From NCBI GenBank assembly GCA_021820805.1, contig JAKADF010000039.1:1-12646 (forward strand): a DNA stretch of 12,646 nt. Direction: 5' to 3'. Below the pieces are notes generated by a model. The model was not told the DNA's origin and ran no database searches. It saw only the letters and a list, made by a program, of their open reading frames with translations. Below are positions 9,257-12,646 of the stretch, in pieces (the first letter of the stretch is position 1; each line of letters starts with the position of its first letter). Made by a program: the position numbers and the translations under genes. The stretch comes from Bacillota bacterium. GTDB taxonomy: Bacteria > Bacillota > Bacilli > Alicyclobacillales > Alicyclobacillaceae.

Positions 9257-10432
9257 TCATTTATAATCCACCCATACAGCGCCATTATCAGCGGAACGCA
9301 CGCAATTTTCTATCCAACGCACTCCTTCCACACCAGCTTCAATCCCCGGGAACCAAACATCATTAAAACTTTCCCCGCGATCTACCGCCGTCATCGCACA
9401 AGCAAACCTGTGATAAAGGTTTGACCATGATTCAAATAGACCCTCTGAGTGACCGGCACCTATCCGATCCTCTGCCAATGCTTGCGGATAGAGATAGTCC
9501 ATTCCTCTGTCAAGAATTTGTTTCGGTTTCCCTTGCACTTCATAAAGTAACTGGTTTGGATGTTCATCCCACCACTCAATACTTGCCTGCGATCCGATGA
9601 CACGTATCTTCAAATCGTGTTGGGAACCAGCATTTACCGCTGAACTCCAAACCGTCCCAACCGCACCATTTTCGTATTCCATCAAGGTATAGGCATTATC
9701 CTCCAATGGGGCCCGACTTTTGACAAAACTTTGGCGAGTACATAAAAGTTTTTTGATTTTCATCTTCGGTAACAAGACCTCTGACAAGTACATCAGATGC
9801 GTTCCTAGATCACCAAGCACATAGCTAGGACCCACAACAGATGGATCGACACGCCACTTGATACTCAAATTTTCTGATTCAACATCCTTTGAGTGAAACC
9901 CGTGTGCAAACTGCATATTGATAATTCGTATTTCGCCTAAATTTCCGTTGACAATCATTTGACGAGCCTGTTCAATTGCTTGATGGCCAGAATAACCATA
10001 GGCAATGCCAACCACACGATTCTTAATCTTTGAAAGAGTCTCAAGCTCTTTCGCTTGTTGCGTCGTAAAACACAGAGGTTTCTCACATACGACATGTAAT
10101 CCGGCACTTAATGCCGCCTTGCAAATTTCGTAATGCGTGCTATTTGGCGTAGCGATAGAAACGGCCTGAATGCCATCTTCGCGTTTAGCCTCTTTCTTAA
10201 ACATCGTCTTATAATCTGGATAACAACGATCGGGCGCAATATGTAACTTAATCCCAAAATCTCTACCGCGTTCTGAATCGATATCAAAGGCGGCAGCGAC
10301 TAACAGAAAATTATGATCGCGTAGCGCTGCTGAGCGGTGAATGTAGCCAATCTGACTCCCGCGTCCCCCTCCTACCATTGCCCAACGTATTGGACTTTGT
10401 ACCGCTTGTTCACCATTAATCATTAAAATCAT
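9257..10432 (-). CDS. Gfo/Idh/MocA-family NAD(P)-dependent sugar or inositol dehydrogenase, substrate unknown
   Basis: The 391-residue protein is a second Gfo/Idh/MocA oxidoreductase, clearly different from IolG. It has the nucleotide-binding VGGGRGSQIG at about 20-29 and VSIATPNSTHYE near 91-102. CEKPLCF places catalytic Lys118, and VLGDLGTHLMYL places Asp208 and His212, so the usual Lys-Asp-His triad is present. It belongs by length and by the GGGRG..IG.IHR opening to the 380-390 residue group often found beside TIM-barrel isomerases and sugar ABC transporters. Such enzymes oxidise sugars, glucosides or inositol isomers, and nothing here settles the substrate. The start is uncertain: AGAGG is only 3 bases before ATG 10432 but 12 bases before ATG 10423. 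It starts 24 bases after the broken isomerase gene, in the same direction. Oxidation of another inositol stereoisomer or of an imported glycoside is plausible. Confidence 0.85.
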   Translation of the reverse strand: MILMINGEQAVQSPIRWAMVGGGRGSQIGYIHRSAALRDHNFLLVAAAFDIDSERGRDFGIKLHIAPDRCYPDYKTMFKKEAKREDGIQAVSIATPNSTHYEICKAALSAGLHVVCEKPLCFTTQQAKELETLSKIKNRVVGIAYGYSGHQAIEQARQMIVNGNLGEIRIINMQFAHGFHSKDVESENLSIKWRVDPSVVGPSYVLGDLGTHLMYLSEVLLPKMKIKKLLCTRQSFVKSRAPLEDNAYTLMEYENGAVGTVWSSAVNAGSQHDLKIRVIGSQASIEWWDEHPNQLLYEVQGKPKQILDRGMDYLYPQALAEDRIGAGHSEGLFESWSNLYHRFACAMTAVDRGESFNDVWFPGIEAGVEGVRWIENCVRSADNGAVWVDYK

Positions 10433-10456
10433 CTTCCTCTCTTTTTCGTTTTTGGG

Positions 10457-11346
10457 TTAATAGGCAATATTCTTTAAATAAGAAATACTCTGCTTGACAT
10501 CTCGTAAACTAGAACCTGAATTTCTTGGGTCTCGTTCTTGCTCGATAGTTATATAACCTTGATAATTAATTTCTTTCAGTACTCTGTAAATAGAATGATA
10601 GTCAATGACGCCTTGCCCAATGGGGCACATAACACCCATGCCACAGGCATCAAAGAAGCGAATTCGTATCCCCATCACTTGCTGATAAATCCTCAGATTA
10701 ATGTCCTTAAAATGGATGTAATCCAATCGATCAGCATACTTGCGAATCCACTTCTCCGGATTCATTTTTGAATAATATAGATGCCCCGTATCGAAACAAA
10801 GTCCTGCAGTTTCATAGGGAATGTCCTGCAAAAGTTGCTGGATTTTATCGTCAAATTCGATATAACCACCAGCATGAGGATGAATTACGCATCGTACTCC
10901 AAATTTGCTCTCTGCTCGTTCCGCAAGGATCTGAATATGGGTCATCATCTTATTCCAGTCAAATGAAGACAATCGTTTAGCTTCATTAGGATGACCGGCT
11001 TTATAATCTCTTTCATCATGGCCCCAATCGATAAGTACCAAATATGGTGTAGGAAAGTGTTGCCCTTTTTCTTGTGGAATAGATGGAAGTTGCGTGATCA
11101 GCGAACAGGTCGCATCCAACTGAAGTATTAATTTATCCATATTTGACTCTGCAACTAAATTATCAAAGATTGTTCCTGCAATAATCGTTAAATTATTAAG
11201 GGAATATAACCATAAGGTCCTAATTCAATTCCTTCACAACCAGCAAGTGACGCTTCTTCTAATACCCGTTTCCATGATGGAAGATGTGGATTTTTAGGAT
11301 CATCTACCCCCCAACTGGAAGGTGCTCCCGCAATTTTAATACTCAT
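10457..11346 (-). pseudogene. Frameshifted TIM-barrel sugar phosphate isomerase/epimerase (xylose-isomerase-like)
   Basis: From ATG 11346 the frame reads MSIKIAGAPSSWGVDDP, then a WKRVLEEASLAGCEGIELG block and PYGYIPL, before TAA at 11188-11190. The rest of the protein continues in another frame from about 11200: LNNLTIIAGTIFDN, then LVAESNMDKLILQLD, through IHPHAGGYIEFD, CFDTGHLYYSK, YIHFKDINLRI, PIGQGVIDYHSIY and ITIEQERDPRNS to the stop at 10457. Together these make one AP-endonuclease-2/IolE-like barrel. Roughly 15-20 codons expected between GYIPL and the LTIIAGT strand are missing, so a small deletion probably caused the frameshift. An ATG at 11140 could start a 227-residue product, but this would lack the first strands of the barrel and no clear ribosome binding site precedes it. 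A GGGGTG stretch precedes ATG 11346. It lies between the permease genes and the dehydrogenase, suggesting a former joint role in sugar conversion. The exact reaction is unknown. Confidence 0.83.
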
Positions 11347-11385
11347 TTCTAATCACCCCAGAAATTTAAATGAACAGCTCCCAAT

Positions 11386-12216
11386 CTACTTGATGGCTCC
11401 CGTAGTCAATCCACGAACAAGGTACTTTTGCACAAACAAAATCACGAAAATCATTGGGACAATCGCCAACGTCCCAGCAGCGGCCATTTGAGCCCAAAGG
11501 GTCTTATACTGTGTGATAAACCCAACAATCCCCACAGGAAGTGTCATAGCTTGTGTATTGGATGTTAAATACAAACCAAAAATCAAATCATTCCACGTCA
11601 TAACGATTGCAAGAATACTCACAGCGGCAATACCCGGCGCTCCTAACGGCAGTATGATTTGAAAGAAAGCTCGCATTCGGCTCGCACCATCTACCATTGC
11701 CGCTTCTTCAAGTTCAACAGGTAAATCATTGAAAAAAGAGACCATCATCCAGATCACAAAAGGCAAATTCACAAGTGTATACGCGATAATTAACCCTAGG
11801 CGCGTATTGTAGAGACCCATATTTTGAAATATTTGATACAGAGGAATAATAAAGACGATAGGAATCATCATGCGAATTGCTAGAATAACAAACCAGAAAA
11901 ATGATGTAAATATTCGATTAAACTTGAATCTGGACAATGAATAAGCTGCGAGTAATCCAATAATCAAAGAAAATATTGTGGCACCAAGCGATACGATAAT
12001 GCTGTTCTCAAAATACACGCCCAAGTTATTAATCACATAGGAATAGGCTGATAATGTAAAATGCGATGGCCAGAACGATGGTAAGGGAGAAATTACATCG
12101 GAATTATGCTTTAATGAAGTATTTATTAGCCAATAAATTGGAACCAGGACCCAAAGCATAAAGAGCGCCATGAATACGAGACGCAGACTTAACCCAATCC
12201 TACTTAATTTGTACAT
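11386..12216 (-). CDS. Carbohydrate ABC transporter permease, MalG type (CUT1 family)
   Basis: This is an inner-membrane permease subunit for sugar uptake, pairing with the MalF-type partner upstream. The 276-residue protein shows an N-terminal membrane segment at about 13-32 (LRLVFMALFMLWVLVPIYWL), then several more hydrophobic stretches including VSLGATIFSLIIGLLAAYSL and the run ending MIPIVFIIPL. The cytoplasmic EAA loop EEAAMVDGASRMRAFFQIIL (170-189) contacts the ATPase. The C-terminus KYLVRGLTTGAIK is typical of MalG-type subunits. I chose ATG 12216 because AGGAGG lies 7 bases upstream; an ATG at 12237 would add seven residues and no better site. Its start overlaps the end of the upstream permease by 17 bases, so the two are translationally coupled. 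No ATPase gene is seen; CUT1 systems often share one encoded elsewhere. The substrate cannot be read from the sequence. Confidence 0.92.
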   Translation of the reverse strand: MYKLSRIGLSLRLVFMALFMLWVLVPIYWLINTSLKHNSDVISPLPSFWPSHFTLSAYSYVINNLGVYFENSIIVSLGATIFSLIIGLLAAYSLSRFKFNRIFTSFFWFVILAIRMMIPIVFIIPLYQIFQNMGLYNTRLGLIIAYTLVNLPFVIWMMVSFFNDLPVELEEAAMVDGASRMRAFFQIILPLGAPGIAAVSILAIVMTWNDLIFGLYLTSNTQAMTLPVGIVGFITQYKTLWAQMAAAGTLAIVPMIFVILFVQKYLVRGLTTGAIK

Positions 12217-12646
12217 TAGCGCTCCTCCTGATCCCAATTAGGTAATAAGAGCCTACAATCAACAGCATAATAACAAAAGTGATAAAAAGTTCAGTCGCAG
12301 CAACGCCAAAGTTCAACTGTCCAAATGCCGTATTTGACAATTGCAAACTGGCGAACATAGTGGCATCTCCTGGACCACCCTGAGTCATCGCATAGACTTG
12401 ATCAAAAATGCGTATGGCATCAATCGATCTCAAACTTATTGCAACCAACATCGATGATTTTAATAGTGGAAGAATCACCATTCTCACCAATTGCATACGA
12501 CTCGCCCCATCGACAAGAGCAGCTTCAAACGCTTCCATGGGTAAGGACTGCAAAGCCGCGTACAGTATAATGAACAAAAAGGGAACCCACATCCATATGT
12601 CCATGATGATCACGGCAATCATAGAATTTGTACTCTGTCCTAACCA
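12200..12646 (-). CDS. Carbohydrate ABC transporter permease, MalF type (CUT1 family), N-terminus outside window
   Basis: The frame is open to the right edge of the window (WLGQSTNSM before the ATG at 12622), so only the C-terminal half, about 148 residues, is present. It carries the membrane segment IIMDIWMWVPFLFIILYAAL, the EAA loop with PMEAFEAALVDGASRMQLVR, the family-typical RIFDQVYAMTQGGPGDAT segment, and a last membrane segment ELFITFVIMLLIVGSYYLIG. These identify a MalF/UgpA-type subunit. Its TAG at 12200-12202 overlaps the first codons of the MalG-type gene in a different frame. A substrate-binding protein gene is expected further upstream, beyond the window. Confidence 0.9.
   Translation of the reverse strand, partial: WLGQSTNSMIAVIIMDIWMWVPFLFIILYAALQSLPMEAFEAALVDGASRMQLVRMVILPLLKSSMLVAISLRSIDAIRIFDQVYAMTQGGPGDATMFASLQLSNTAFGQLNFGVAATELFITFVIMLLIVGSYYLIGIRRSANVQIK
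12224..12229 (-). promoter_or_regulatory. Ribosome binding site selecting the ATG-12216 start of the MalG-type permease
   Basis: AGGAGG on the minus strand lies 7 bases upstream of ATG 12216 and inside the end of the MalF-type gene. It supports the shorter start and coupled translation. Confidence 0.7.

Overview
This window holds an almost complete myo-inositol catabolic (iol) operon on the minus strand. A second sugar module lies upstream of it, and the end of a DeoR-family regulator converges on it from the left. Close matches to the Bacillus-type Iol proteins, strong AGGAGG-type ribosome binding sites, tight gene packing and moderate GC point to a Gram-positive spore-former of the Bacillales (Bacillaceae, Paenibacillaceae or Alicyclobacillaceae). 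I cannot name the genus from this sequence. The calls rest on remembered family motifs and were not checked by any search.

Layout, left to right. Positions 2-448 (+) are the C-terminal part of a DeoR-type repressor, most likely IolR. Positions 472-707 are a decayed IS3-family insertion sequence remnant. The iol operon is read right to left from a sigma-A-like promoter at 9198-9226: iolA (9084-7621), iolB (7579-6761), iolC (6748-5774), iolD (5763-3853), iolE (3830-2934), iolG (2928-1915), a wrecked iolH (1887-1622) and iolJ (1551-697). Further right, also on the minus strand, are a 391-residue Gfo/Idh/MocA dehydrogenase (10432-9257), a frameshifted TIM-barrel sugar isomerase/epimerase (11346-10457), and two CUT1-type sugar ABC permeases (12216-11386 and 12646-12200). 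The second permease runs off the window end.

How the genes work together. IolG oxidises myo-inositol to scyllo-inosose, IolE dehydrates it, IolD opens the ring, IolB isomerises 5-deoxyglucuronate, IolC phosphorylates the product, IolJ splits it into DHAP and malonate semialdehyde, and IolA converts the latter to acetyl-CoA. All seven of these genes look intact. No iolF/iolT-type symporter or iolI is present. The adjacent ABC permeases and second dehydrogenase may instead bring in and oxidise an inositol isomer, an inositol derivative or another sugar.

The most notable observations are signs of decay and rearrangement. Two TIM-barrel genes are broken by deletion plus frameshift while the rest of the operon is intact. 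An IS3 scar sits exactly at the 3' end of iolJ, and the presumed regulator is convergent rather than divergent. The iolA leader carries a well-formed promoter followed by a palindrome and a 21-bp-phased direct repeat, which are candidate operators. I found no clearly new system here.
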